In this document: piece after piece, positions 23,809 to 35,475 of the stretch | Numbering within the stretch: position 1 is the stretch's first letter | How the letters are laid out: each line of letters begins with the position of its first letter | Assembly: GCF_029168945.1 (NCBI RefSeq) | Contig: NC_083603.1 | Location: forward strand, 14,198,001 to 14,262,000 | Length of the DNA: 64,000 bases | From: Cannabis sativa | Taxonomy: Eukaryota > Streptophyta > Magnoliopsida > Rosales > Cannabaceae | Direction: 5' to 3' | Translations under genes and position numbers: made by a program | Notes under the pieces: model-generated | Databases searched by the model: none | Told to the model about the DNA's origin: nothing | Seen by the model: the letters and a program-made list of their open reading frames with translations, nothing else

Positions 23809-25914
23809 TGTAACGCCCTAATGCTAAGGCACGCTACAGTGCTTTTTCAATTACAGTGCAATCTTTGCTAACCAAAGAATTTTCTCGAAAAACGTGTCAA
23901 ATTAAAACTTTTATGTTAAATATTAAACTTTATAATATAATAAAATATTTACAAGTGTCGGGATCCCGTTTTAAAACTTTTTTTAAAAGTTAATATTCTA
24001 AAATAGAAAAATTACAGGTCGCACAGCGACTATCAAAGTACAACTCCCAGATGTCCCGAGACCGAACACTCCAGGTCGCGCTGCTTTGACATGTACAATC
24101 CCACCCGAGCTCAAGTTCACTCCTTTTTCAGCCTTCGCCTTTCCTTTACCTACATATGGAAGTAGAACTGTGAGTCGACAGACTCAGTAATAAATGCATA
24201 TAACATATCATATAATTTCCGACCTGTAAATAGGCGCCCATACACCTATTTACAGGGCTTAACAGATGAGCATGAACGTTCTAACTGCTTGTGCTATTGA
24301 CCATGATATCACTCCTACCAACACTATAATCGTGCTGTAGGACCGGCACTAGGTTCATGCCGCTATGATAGCATCAATAGCTTCCAAAAGAATAATTGGC
24401 CATGATATCACTCTTAAACAGTACGATGCCTGTACTGTTGAACCGACACAATGGTTGTGTCGTTATGATAGTACCAATTCATACTTTCGGGGTTGAATAT
24501 CACTCTTAACCAGTACGATGCCTGTACTGCTGAACCGACACAATGGTTGTGTCGCTATGATATCACCCGAACATATACAATGATACACACAGCATGCATA
24601 TATATCATACATATACATACGCCCAGATATTTATATCACATGTTATATTCAGTACTTACCTGTTTTCCGAATTCAAATGTGCTGGCCGACCTGAACGGAA
24701 ATCTCGTGCGAGATGGGTGCCCTAATCACATTTGAAACCGGGTAAGTTACATGATTAAAACCCTAATCCCGTGAAACTCAAAACCAAAACCCTAGGTTCT
24801 GCTATGCTCTTAATGGGTTATTCTAACTCTGGACATGAGGAAACACCAAACCGAGGCATCGAAAAGGCAAAAATTGAGAAAATGAAAGGCCTGGGGAACC
24901 CTGCCAAAACCGGCTAGCCGGTTTGCACCAGTTTCCCCAAAGCTTTTCATTCTTTGCTCAATTCTCCACCAAATGCAATGAAACCTTCTTGAGTACCTAA
25001 TAAGGGCATACACAATACATTCCAACCAATAAACCAAAGAAAAACTCAATGAATCAAGATATGCCATTAATGATCAAAGCTTTGAACTCAAAGCTCAAAG
25101 TTGCATAAAACCTATACCAACCATCAAAACCAGCCACAAGAAGCTAATACCAACTCAATTGAACCCTATAAATCGAACCCTAAGAACACCTAAACCTAAC
25201 AGCCACCAATTCTCCAATTCACTATTTCAAGCTAACTCAAAACTTGAAAATACACATACTCAAGGGTTCTAGGGTTTACCTTAGTTTGATTCTCCTTGAA
25301 ATCTTGGTAGAAATCACAACTTCAGTAAGAAATTCCCTGGTTCCTAGCTGGTTCAAAGAGAGAGAGGTGAAGAAAAGAGAGCTTCTCTTGAATTTTTAAT
25401 ATTTCCTTTATTTTTTCCTTTTTCTTCAAATGTGAGAAATGCATTTCGTATGCATTGATTCAGCCCACAAAGAGGGCAGCTGTCACACGCTCACACAGCC
25501 ACATAATCCACAAAAGAAAAAGACTAAAATGCCCCTAATGTAAAATTCTAGGTTATTTTCAACTTAGGGGTAAAATTGTCAAATTTCATAACCCCGCCAA
25601 AACCCGATAATTTATTTCCTCTAAAATATCTCCCACTAAGAAATAAGGTTCTAAACTTACCCATGTGATCAAACTAGCCATCCATCGCATTTTCCGTTGT
25701 CGCCGAGCAAAAATTACAAAAATTACATATTTCACATATAAGCTAAATAATACCCTTAGAGTTTAATAAAATCTCCGGAATTGAGAAATTATACTCTAAT
25801 ATTTTTTTCTAAATATTGGGGTCCACAATTAAATAAATTCACAAATAATAATAAAACAATAAAAATTAGTGCTAATTGCCTTTACTAATCCAAATTACTA
25901 AAGCGGTCATTACA
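23809..25914 (-). mobile_element. G2 5' LTR (family F2, 2106 bp)
   Basis: On the minus strand it starts TGTAATGACCGCTTTAGTA at 25914 and ends GCATTAGGGCGTTACA at 23809. The PBS and gag follow to its left, so this is the 5' LTR of an antisense element. The junction at 25914 lies in the RT of G3, at the GKTV codons; ACCGT (25915-25919) is the expected TSD. It is closely related to the solo LTR at 44764-46801. Confidence 0.93.
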
Positions 25915-25953
25915 ACCGTCTTCCCCTGAAGTTGATCAAAAAGATCATCGATC

Positions 25954-26895
25954 CTAGGTAATGAAATATTTATTCTTCACCGTTAGCTTGTTTAATTCCC
26001 GATTATCGATGCACATTCTCATAGTTCCATCTTTCTTCTTGACGAACAAAACCGGAGCTCCCCAGGGTGACACAATAGGTCGGATAAACCATATGTCAAT
26101 TAACCCTTGAAGTTGAATCTTTAATTCTTTAAGCTCAGCTGGAGCCATTCTATACGGAGCCTTGGACACCGGTTCCACTCCTAGTGCCAAATCTATAACA
26201 AAATCAATCTCCCACTGAGGTGGTAAACCATGAAGTTCTTCGGGAAAAACATCTAGAAATTCCCGAACCACCTTGATGTCCTCTGGCCGAATGGTATCTG
26301 GCCGAATGGTGTCCATCACTATGGCCAGAAACCCTAAACACCCGCCATGCAGTAACTCCCTAGCTGACATGGCCGAAATCACCGGAATCTGAGATCCTCG
26401 AACTGAACCAACAAACACAAATGGTTCTTCACTTTCCCGTTGGAAGATCACCATTTTCCTCTTGCAATCAATACTGGCTGAGTATTTAGATAGGAAATCC
26501 ATTCCTAAAATAATATCAAAATCTACTAGGCTCATCTCTATTAAGTCGGCACTTAACTCTCTACAATCTATTCTAATCGACATAGACCTAATCCACCTTT
26601 TGGAGATAACTAACTCTCCGCCAGGTAATAGGGTTCCAAACCCTAATTCATAACTATCACACGGTCTATCAAATTTACTAAAGATTCTGGCTACCACATA
26701 AGAATGTGTGGCCCAAGAATCAAACAATACTGAGTAAAAGAAGTTGTTAACTGAGAGCTGACCTGTCACCACTGAAGGGCTGGCTTCTGCATCAGCCTGC
26801 GTAATGGCGAACACCCTAGCTGGAGTGGGTCTCGCCAGAGCCCTTGGTGCCTCTGATCTGAGCTGGGGACAATCCCTCTTGTAATGTCTGAGCAT
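25954..26895 (-). pseudogene. G3 protease and N-terminal RT
   Basis: A 313-codon minus-strand stretch from the end of the zinc knuckle (HYKRDCPQ) through the protease to RT. In the protease the usual FDSGATHSY reads FDSWATHSY: the catalytic triad Gly is replaced by Trp, so it should be dead. RT blocks [22 protein letters not shown] and NRELNKL are present. The frame closes just before the LPRIDD block, and G2 interrupts RT at the GKTV codons. Confidence 0.88.
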
Positions 26896-27699
26896 GCCGC
26901 ACTGAAAGCACCCTTGACCTCTGCACTCACCCGGATGATGCCTTTTACAAATGGGACACTCCGGGTACGAATAACGGGTCTCAACACTACCCTGACGACC
27001 GCCTCAACTCTGGTTTCCCCGGAACCTCTTGTTCTGCCCTGAGCCACCGGATGCAGTGGATGCTTTCCTCTTCTGGTCCATGGCCGAACCACTACCTCCC
27101 CTGCTGAAGCCTGATGTAGGAGGGGTAGGAGTCCCGCCACTCACTGGAGTCCTAACTGACTCCGACATACATCCAACTGCGCCCTCAGCTCGCAGTTCTT
27201 TCTCCACAATCTCAGCATAGGTGGTCTTGTCATTAGTAGTGATCATTAGGTCATGCTTGATCTCCGCATTAAGTCCATCAAGATATTTTTCCTTTTTACT
27301 GAAATCGGTTGGAACGATTCCCGAGGCCAACCTTGCCAACCGGTCAAACTGCGTAGTGTACTCCGTCAGACTCATATTTTCCTTTTGGGTTAGGTGGGTG
27401 AACTCTTTCCTCTTGGCACTTCTAACGGCCTCATTGTAGTATTTTGCATTAAAGAGTTCCTGGAACCTTTCCCAGGTCATAGTTGTGACGTCGTGAATCT
27501 GGGACACCATGTCCCACAAGACTAACACGTCCTCTTGAAATTGAAAGGTGGTACACACCACCCTGTCATTCCCAGTGACACCCATAAAATTCAAAATTCT
27601 AGTAATCATCGTCAGCCACTGCTCGGCTTTCATGACGTCAGGACCTCCCAGAAAAATTGGAGGTGCCTGCTTCCGGAACCTTTTATACAGGGGTTCCAT
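26890..27699 (-). pseudogene. G3 gag main domain and zinc knuckle
   Basis: The minus strand reads MEPLYKRFRKQAPPIFLGG, then the Retrotrans_gag domain ([18 protein letters not shown] and [18 protein letters not shown]), a Ser/Gly-rich linker and, in another frame, the knuckle [14 protein letters not shown] (about 26905). The knuckle's usual Pro-Gly is Leu-Arg. A frameshift lies near 27000. The initial Met is internal: the N-terminal part continues upstream in a different frame. Confidence 0.87.
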
Positions 27700-28060
27700 T
27701 CTGTTTGCCGCCCACTATCTCAGCCTGAGCAACAGGGGCAGGTGCCACTAGAACTTCTGGCACAGGTACTGCAGGAGCACCCTGCTGCCTCAATCTCTGA
27801 ATCTCACTGTCTTGCTCCTCTATTCTGGCTTGCATTTCAGCAAACCTAGCTTCCCAATTATGGTCTTCCTGATTGGCTTGGGCAGCCTTTGCGGCCTGTG
27901 GCGGATTATCATCACCCCGACCACGAGCCCTGCCCCTGGGACCTCTACCACGGCCCTTAACATGCGGGGGAAACTGAGCTCCTTGACCCTGATTTGACCC
28001 AACTAAGTTTCCCTGACTCGTCGTCTTTCGCCTGGCATCGATCTAGTCTGAACAGCCTGC
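27700..28060 (-). pseudogene. G3 gag N-terminal region
   Basis: In the minus strand one frame reads RRKTTSQGNLVGSNQGQG, then an Arg/Gly-rich segment (GRGRGPRGRARGRGDD), a short helical part (WEARFAEMQARIEEQDSEIQ) and a Pro/Val/Ala-rich piece before a stop near 27690. It precedes the main gag domain in order but not in frame, so a frameshift near 27695 split the gene. The start codon itself seems lost (GATGCCAGG near 28035). Confidence 0.7.
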
Positions 28061-28318
28061 GAAACCAAGAGTTGGCACATCAGGTCATGATCAACGAGAG
28101 CTTACTAATGCCGCTTAATTTGGAAATTAAAAACATGCGCCTATTCTACTATCAGGCTACTAACATGCTTCTTATAAGGCTTTTCTTATTTCATAATAAT
28201 TAAATAAAATGCAAAAGCAATAAAAGCTTACTGAACCGTAGAACGAGCTAACTGCTGATGATGATTGTACATGTCGTGACAATCTTCGGAAGACAACCTG
28301 GCGGCTCTGATACCAAAT
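28061..28318 (-). other. G3 leader and primer binding site
   Basis: The minus-strand PBS is TGGTATCAGAGCCGCCAG (28297-28314), the same type as in G2. The leader holds the inverted partner GATTGTACATGTC (plus strand 28263-28275) of 28592-28604 within the LTR. Confidence 0.85.
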
Positions 28319-30435
28319 TGTAACATCGTAACTAGCATAGGTGTATTACGTGATTTTTAAACATACTGTGTAGCTCGTTGCTAATCAACGAGGTTTACGG
28401 AAATCGTGATTAATTAAAATTTTTGCTTTTTAATTAAACTTATAAAATATTTCATACAAAATACTTTGGGATCACGTTTACAAAATGCTTTACAAAAAGT
28501 TTACTGTCTAATACAAAATACTTGTCTCCTAGTGACTAATTACAAAAGCATTGTTGTCCCGAGGATCGTACGCTCCAGGCCTAAGCGCCCCGACATGTAC
28601 AATCTTTATTGGCTCGTCCTCACGGTTCCTCAGCTTTGGCCTTGCCCTTACCTACACATGAACATAGCACTGTGAGTCGACAGACTCCGTAAGAAAAGCA
28701 TAAACATAATCGTACATAAATCCTAGGTTATGATCAGACACCCATACCCCTGACCTTAACCCTAACTGCCGTGTCCCACACGATACTGAGTCCCAAACGT
28801 TCATAAGACGGTACTATTGACAAGTAACAGCCTATACTCGGTACACTGGTCATACTCCTGCTGCTAGTCATACTCTAGCGTGTACCGATGCGACACAATC
28901 GGATGGTACAAAGCCAACATACATATCTAATGTAATCTAACATGCTTCCTAACATGCACGCTAAACATGTAATACATATGCATACTTTTATACTAATCTT
29001 ACCTCGATTCCGAATTCAGGTGTGCCGGTCAACCTGAGTGAAACGAACTGCACGGCTGTTTACAGGCTCCTAAACCATAACAATCACAACACTATTAAGT
29101 CATACGCTAAATCACTTCTCGGGGACTTAAACTAGAAACTAAAAGCTTCCCTATCGATAAAAAGCATGGCAATACCCCAAATAACATAAAAACGAGAAAA
29201 ACTAGGGTTCTTGAAAATCCCCCCACCGACAGACGGGTTCTACAACCGGAATTCTGGTTTTGGGAATTCCTAAACCCCATCCGAAATTCCGGTTGCACAT
29301 CCAGAATTCTGGTTCCTCGCAGGATTCAATCAAACATTCATAACTTGCTCAAATCAAATCCAATTCAAACAAAACCTTCCAGACCTGCTCTAAATACCCC
29401 ATAGAACATTTCTAAGGCATCAACACAGCCCAGAAAACACAGAATCGAAAATCACCATTAAAGCTCCATGCTTTGAGTTCAAAACTCAACCTTGGTTAAA
29501 TCTAACTAACATGCATTCAAACCAGCTCTAATCTACCTAAATATGTATATAAGAACTTCTGAAAACAACAACAAGCATCAACAACAAGTGCAGCAACATA
29601 TTCAACCATTTCTCTTTGAAAAACATAGTTTTTTTTACCAAAACTCTAAACTAATTTAAAACCAACCAAACATGCATCAAAACAGTTTCAATCCACTCAA
29701 TCCAACATGCTTAAACCTCTGAATACAACATATAAACACAGCAGCAACAAGCAACTCAAAACTAAGCATGCAACCTACCATTTCTCTTCAAAAATTCAAG
29801 GAAACATAAAAGAAAGATGTAGAAACCTTACCAACAATTAGAGATCACTAAGTCTAATTAAACTGAGCTTCAATCACAAAGGAAAAATCCACTTCCTTGC
29901 TGCTCAAGGAGGGCCGAAAATAGAGAGAGAGTTTTGAGAGAAAAGAGCTTGAATTTTCTAACTTTTCTAATTTTTTCTACTTTGAATGAAATGAGAAAAA
30001 ATGCATATATTAAACCTTTATTTCAGCCAACAAGATGCCACATAATCACATAACACATTACACTAAGTCCACTAAAGGACAAAACATAAATGGGGCAAAA
30101 TGCCCATTTTGCCTCTCCACACTAAAATAACATAAAGGGGTACTAAAGGGTATTTTGGGAAATTCTAAATTCCCGACCACTCCCGACAGTTCTAATGTCT
30201 AAATAACCATCCCACAATACTAACATACTAAGTTGTGATTTTACTGAGCCAAACACCGAGTTCCATGTTACCGGGCACCGAAAATGGAAAATTATGAAAT
30301 TCACTATATGACATAAAATGCATTTCAAAATTCAATAATAACAGCATAAATAATTATTTAAATATCTATAAATAATTTTCCATTATTAAACATAACTAAC
30401 TGCTAATTTCCAAATTAAACTAAGCGGTCTTTACA
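28319..30435 (-). mobile_element. G3 5' LTR (family F1, 2117 bp)
   Basis: Minus-strand termini are TGTAAAGACCGCTTAG and GTTACGATGTTACA. The latter differs slightly from the family end GTTAGGGTGTTACA. It has only one copy of the F1 minisatellite (about 28825-28910). At 30435 the flank turns into + strand RT sequence of G4; ACATC (30436-30440) is the expected TSD. Confidence 0.92.
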
Positions 30436-31355
30436 ACATCAGGGTAGTTCGAGAATTTTTAGATGTTTTTCCCGAAGAACTTCCAGGTTTACCACCTCAG
30501 CGAGAGATTGATTTTGTTATAGATTTGGCACCCGGAGTGGAACCGGTCCCCAAGGCTCCGTATAGAATTGCTCCAGATGAGCATAAAGAATTAAAGATTC
30601 AGCTTCAAGGGTTACTTGACATAGGATTTATCCGGCCTAGTGTGTCACCCTGGGGAGCTCCGCTTTTATTCGTCAAGAAGAAAGATGGAACTATGAGAAT
30701 GTGCATCGGTTATTGGGAATTAAACAAGCTAACAGTAAAGAATAAATATCCATTACCTAGGATCGATGATCTTTTTGATCAACTTCAGGGGAAGACGGTC
30801 TTTTCCAAGATTGATCTCCGATCGGGTTATCATCAGTTGAAAATTTGAGAGGAGGACATTCCGAAGACGGCTTTCCGTACTAGGTATGGACATTACGAAT
30901 TCTTGGTTATGTCGTTTGGACTAACCAATGCTCCTGCGGCATTTATGGATTTGATGAATAGAGTATTCAAGGATTTCCTCGATATCTGTGTAATTGTGTT
31001 TATTGACGACATCCTTGTGTACTCTCAATCAGAAGAGGAGCATGAGTTACATCTTCAGATGGTTCTGCAACGGCTTCGGGAACACAAGCTTTATGCCAAA
31101 TTCAAGAAATGTGAATTTTGGCTATCTCAGGAGTCTTTCTTAGGGCACATTGTTAGCAAAGATGGGATCTAGGTGGATCCCAGGAAAATAGAATCCGTCA
31201 GGGATTGGCCTAGACCGAAGACAGTGACAAAGATTAGAAGCTTCTTGGGTTTAGCTGGTTATTATCGTCGGTTCGTGGAGGGGTTTTCTAAGATTTCAAC
31301 ACCCTTAACCGAGCTTACAAAGAAGAATCAATGGTTTGTGTGGTCAGACAAGTGC
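30436..31355 (+). pseudogene. G4 RT
   Basis: It begins inside the linker ([12 protein letters not shown]) and contains the RT blocks [35 protein letters not shown] and FIDDILVYS (about 31005). A TGA at 30846-30848 lies at exactly the same codon as the stop in G1. A TAG follows at 31170-31172 (GIKVDP in G1). The gene stops at the VWSDKC codons, where a solo LTR is inserted. Confidence 0.9.
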
Positions 31356-33664
31356 TGTAACACCCTAACTAACATAGGCGTATTACGTGATTTTTAAACA
31401 TGCTGTGCAGCTCGTTGCTAATCAACGAGGTTTATGGAAAACGTGATTAATTAAAATTTTTGCTTTTTAATTAAACTTGTAAAATATAATTACAAAAAGA
31501 CTCGGGATCCTGATTACAAAATCATTTACAAAAGTTAACTGTTTATACAAAATAAATTTTGCCTAGCGACTAGTTACAAAATCAGCCTCGCTGTCCCGAT
31601 GATCGTACGCTCCAGGCCTAACCGCCCTGACATGTACAATCTTCACAAGCTCGTTCACGGTCCATCAGCTTTAGCCTTGCCTTTACCTACACATAAACGT
31701 AGAACTGTGAGTCAACAGACTCAGTAAGAAAAGCATAATAATACTCATACATAAATCCCGGTCATGATCAGACGCCCATACCCTTGATCATAACCCTAAC
31801 TGCCGTGTCCAACACGATACTGAGTCCCACTACTGCCATGTCCAACATGGTACTGAGTCACTACTGCTGTGTCCAACACGGTACTGAGTTCTGAACGTTC
31901 ATAGGAACGGTACTATTGACACGTAACAGCCTGATCGGTCGAACCGGTCATACTCCGGCTGCTGGTCATACTCCAGCCTGTACCGACGTGTTATTATATC
32001 CACCTGATCGGTCGAACCGGTCATACTACGACTGCTGGTCATACTCCAGCCTGTACTGACGGGATACGTCAATAGTACGGAACCACCAACCAAGTGTCAG
32101 CCTGATCGGTCGAACCGGTCATACTCCGGCTGCTGGTCATACTCCAGCCTGTACCGACGTGACAGGGTTGGATGGTTGGAAGCCAACATACATAACTAAT
32201 GTAATCTAACAGGCTTCCTACATGCACGCTAAACATGTAATCTACATATGCATACTGTTATACTAATCTTACCTGGATTCCGAATTCAGGTGTGCCGGTC
32301 AACCTAACTGGAACTTTAACTGTGCGGCGGATTACAGGCTCCTAAACCATAAAAATCACAACACTATAAGTGACACGCTAAATCACTTCTCGGGGACTTA
32401 AACTAGGAACTAAAAGTTTCCCTATCGATAAAAAGCATGGCAATACCCCCTAAAACATAAAATCGAGAAAATCTAGGGTTTCAGAATTTTCCCCAACCGG
32501 CAGACCGGTTGCCCAACTGGAATTCCGGTTCTAGGAAAATTCAGAACCCCATCCGGAATTTCGGATGCACAACCGGAATTCCGGTTCCTCGCAGGCAGCA
32601 AACATAAAAATTCATATCTTGCTCAAAACAACTCCAAATCAAATGAAACCTTCCAGACCTGTTCTATATATCCCCTAGAACATTTCTAAGCCACCAAAAC
32701 CACCCAGATTGCACCATAGCAAAAATCACCATTAAAGCTCAAGCTTTGAGTTCTAAACTCAAACTTGAGCAAACCTAGCTAACATGCAATCAAACCAACA
32801 TAAATCTACATAAACAAGCATAATATAACCTCTGAAAACAACTAAAAACATCAACAACATCACAGCAACATATTATACAATTTCTTTCAAAAATCATATA
32901 TTTTGCATAGAAAAACCATAGTTTTGCTCAACCTAAGATTCATGCTTCAAAAACAACTCAATTAACCTTAATCTAACAAGCTTTAATTACAGAATCTAAC
33001 CACAAAACACAGCAGCAACCACAACCAAATAATCATGCATGCATAACACTTTTTTCATCAAAAATTCAACAACTTAAAGAGGAAAAGATGAGGAGGTAAC
33101 CTAGCTTGGATTAAACACACAAAATCCTTGAATCCACAAGAAAAGAAGAGCAAGAACCCAGCTTCTCCTAGGGCCGAAAAAGAGAGAGGAAAAGAGAGAG
33201 TGTTTTGAAATTTTTTCTATTTTCTAACTAATATAAACCAATATCATTTCAGCCAAAAATAAACAATTAACATTTATTTATTTCAATTAATAAAGTCACT
33301 AGAAGACAAAATATCATTAGGGCAAAAAGACCATTTTGCCCCTCCACACCAAAATCACATAAATCACACTAAAGGGGTATTTTTGGGAAATTCTAAATTC
33401 CCGGCCATTCCTGACATTCCCAATGTCTAATAAACCGCCCCAAACTTACTAACATACTAAGTTGTGATTTCTACTGAGCCAAACACCGAGTTCCAAAATA
33501 CCGGGCACCGAAATGCAAAATTATGCAAACTACTACATGACATAAAAATGCATCTCTGAATTCAATAATAACAGCATAATAAATTATTTAAATAGCTATA
33601 AATAATTTTCATAATTAATCATAATTAACTGCTAATTTCCAAATTAAACTAAGCGGTCTTTACA
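31356..33664 (-). mobile_element. Antisense solo LTR (F1, 2309 bp) in G4, TSD AGTGC
   Basis: On the minus strand it runs TGTAAAGACCGCTTAG to GTTAGGGTGTTACA. AGTGC occurs on both sides (31351-31355 and 33665-33669), and no PBS, PPT or coding sequence adjoins it. This is a solo LTR left by LTR-LTR recombination of a full element. It carries about three minisatellite units (31918-32165). Confidence 0.95.
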
Positions 33665-34544
33665 AGTGCGAAGCTAGCTTTCAAGAGCTGAAACAGAGGT
33701 TGATTACAGCTCCACTGTTAGCTTTGCCTTCAGGCAAAGAGAAATTTGTAGTTTATTGCGATGCATCCAGACAGGGTCTGGGGTGTGTGTTGATCCAAGC
33801 CGATCGGGTTATTGCTTATGCCTCCCGTCAGTTAAAAGATTATGAACAGCGATACTCGACTCATGATCTAGAGTTGGCCGCGGTAGTTTTTGCATTGAAG
33901 ATCTGGCAGCATTACCTTTACGGAGAAAGGTGTGAAATCTATACCGACCATAAAAGTCTCAAGTATTTCTTTACTCAGAAAGATTTGAATATGAGACAGG
34001 GCGTTGGTTGGAGTTAGTGAAAGATTATGACTGTGAGATTCTCTATCACCCTGGGAAGGCCAATGTAGTGGCCGATGCCCTGAGCAGGAAGGGTCCCGGG
34101 CAGGTAGCTAGCATGATTCAGATCTCACCTCAGTTAGCAGTGGACATGGTTAGATCTAGCATTGAGTTTGAGGTAGGCCAGCTTCACAACTTGGCGCTGC
34201 AATCTGATCTGTTGGAAAGAATTAAAGCCGCTCAGATGACTGATCCAGAGTTAGTAAAAATCAGAGATGAGGTTTCGGCTGGTCAAGCTAGGGATTTTTC
34301 AATGTCAGACGACGGGATGCAACTGTATAAAGCTAGGGTTTGTGTTTCGAGTAGTGTGGAACGCAGGAATAAGATCTTTGAAGAGGCTCATTCTATCCCT
34401 TATTCTCTGCATCCCGACACCACCAAGATGTACAAGGATCTTAAACCGTACTTCTGGTGGAGCGGTATGAAGAAGAATTTGGTAGAACATCAGAGACCAG
34501 CAGGGTTGTTGCAGCCTTTAACCCTACCTGAATGGAAGTGGTAG
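33665..34544 (+). pseudogene. G4 RNase H, linker and integrase zinc-finger region
   Basis: RNase H blocks [12 protein letters not shown] and [12 protein letters not shown] and an intact [10 protein letters not shown] (better kept than in G1) are seen. A frameshift by one base near 33998 (MRQ, then GVGWS) separates the next part, WSELV-like to KPYFWWSGMKKN. Compared with G1, 42 bp are missing in frame near 34486, removing the CLTC pair of the HHCC zinc finger. A TAG at 34542-34544 follows EWKW. Confidence 0.88.
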
Positions 34545-34553
34545 GACATCACG

Positions 34554-35475
34554 ATGAATTTTGTGGTTGGGTTACCCAGAACCACGAGTTTGTTCGATTC
34601 CATCTGGGTTGTGGTGGATCGATTCACGAAGTCTGCTCATTTTCTGCCTGTTAGAACAACCTATTCAGTGGATCAGTTGGCTGAATTGTACGTTAAAGAA
34701 ATAGTAAGACTTCACGGGGTACCGAAGTCTATAGTTTCGGATAGAGATTCGAAGTTCACCTCCAAGTTTTGGCAGAGTTTGCAACGAGCAATGGGTACAA
34801 AACTGAAATTCAGTGCAGCATTCCATCCTCAGACAGATGGGCAGTCCGAAAGGACAATTCAGATATTGGAGGACATGTTACGAGCCTGTGTTATGGATTT
34901 TGAAGGCTCTTGGAATAAATATCTACCGTTGATAGAATTTTCTTACAACAACAGTTATCAGAGTACGATAGGGATGGCTCCCTATGAACCGTTATACGGT
35001 AGGAAGTGTAGATCTCCCATCCACTGGGATGAGGCAGGGGAGAGGAAATACCTAGGTCCGGAGTCAGTGCAGCGGACCAATGAGGCAATTGAGAAAATAC
35101 TAGCTAGAATGCTTGCCTCACAGAGTAGACAGAAAAGTTATGTAGATCCGAAACGCAGAGATGTTGAGTTCCAAGTAGGGGACCATGTGTTTTTACGGGT
35201 GTCTCCAATGAAGGGGATCAAACGTTTCGGAGAAAGAGGAAAGTTATGCCCTAGGTATACAGGACCTTTCGAGATTCTCGAGAGGGTAGGTCAAGTGGCA
35301 TACCAGTTAGCGTTGCCTCCAGCTCTTTCTGCAGTTCACAACGTATTCCATGTCTCTATGATGAGAAAATACGTTTCAGATCCTTCTCATATACTCAATT
35401 ATGAGAGCCTTAAACTGCAGCTACATATTACATACGAAGAACTGCCAGTGCAGATCCTGGTAAAAAGGATAAAGT
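34554..35475 (+). pseudogene. G4 integrase core and C-terminal part
   Basis: It starts in the first catalytic block (NFVVGLP, where G1 has DFVVGLP, so the first catalytic Asp is Asn). SDRDSKFTS, with the second Asp, and SERTIQILEDML, with the Glu, follow. The region LYGRKCRSPIHWDEAGERK, deleted in G1, is present. GPFEILERVGQV and the HNVFHVSMMRKYV block come next. The frame runs into the solo LTR at 35476. Confidence 0.9.

Larger units (their letters stand above)
25915..28318 (-). mobile_element. G3: antisense Ty3/gypsy, gag to RT, truncated by the G2 insertion
   Basis: The 5' part of an F1-family element on the minus strand: LTR (28319-30435), PBS (28297-28314), leader, gag, protease and the start of RT. 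It is cut at 25915 by G2. The remaining RT, RNase H, integrase and 3' LTR must lie beyond G2 and the left window edge. Confidence 0.92.
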
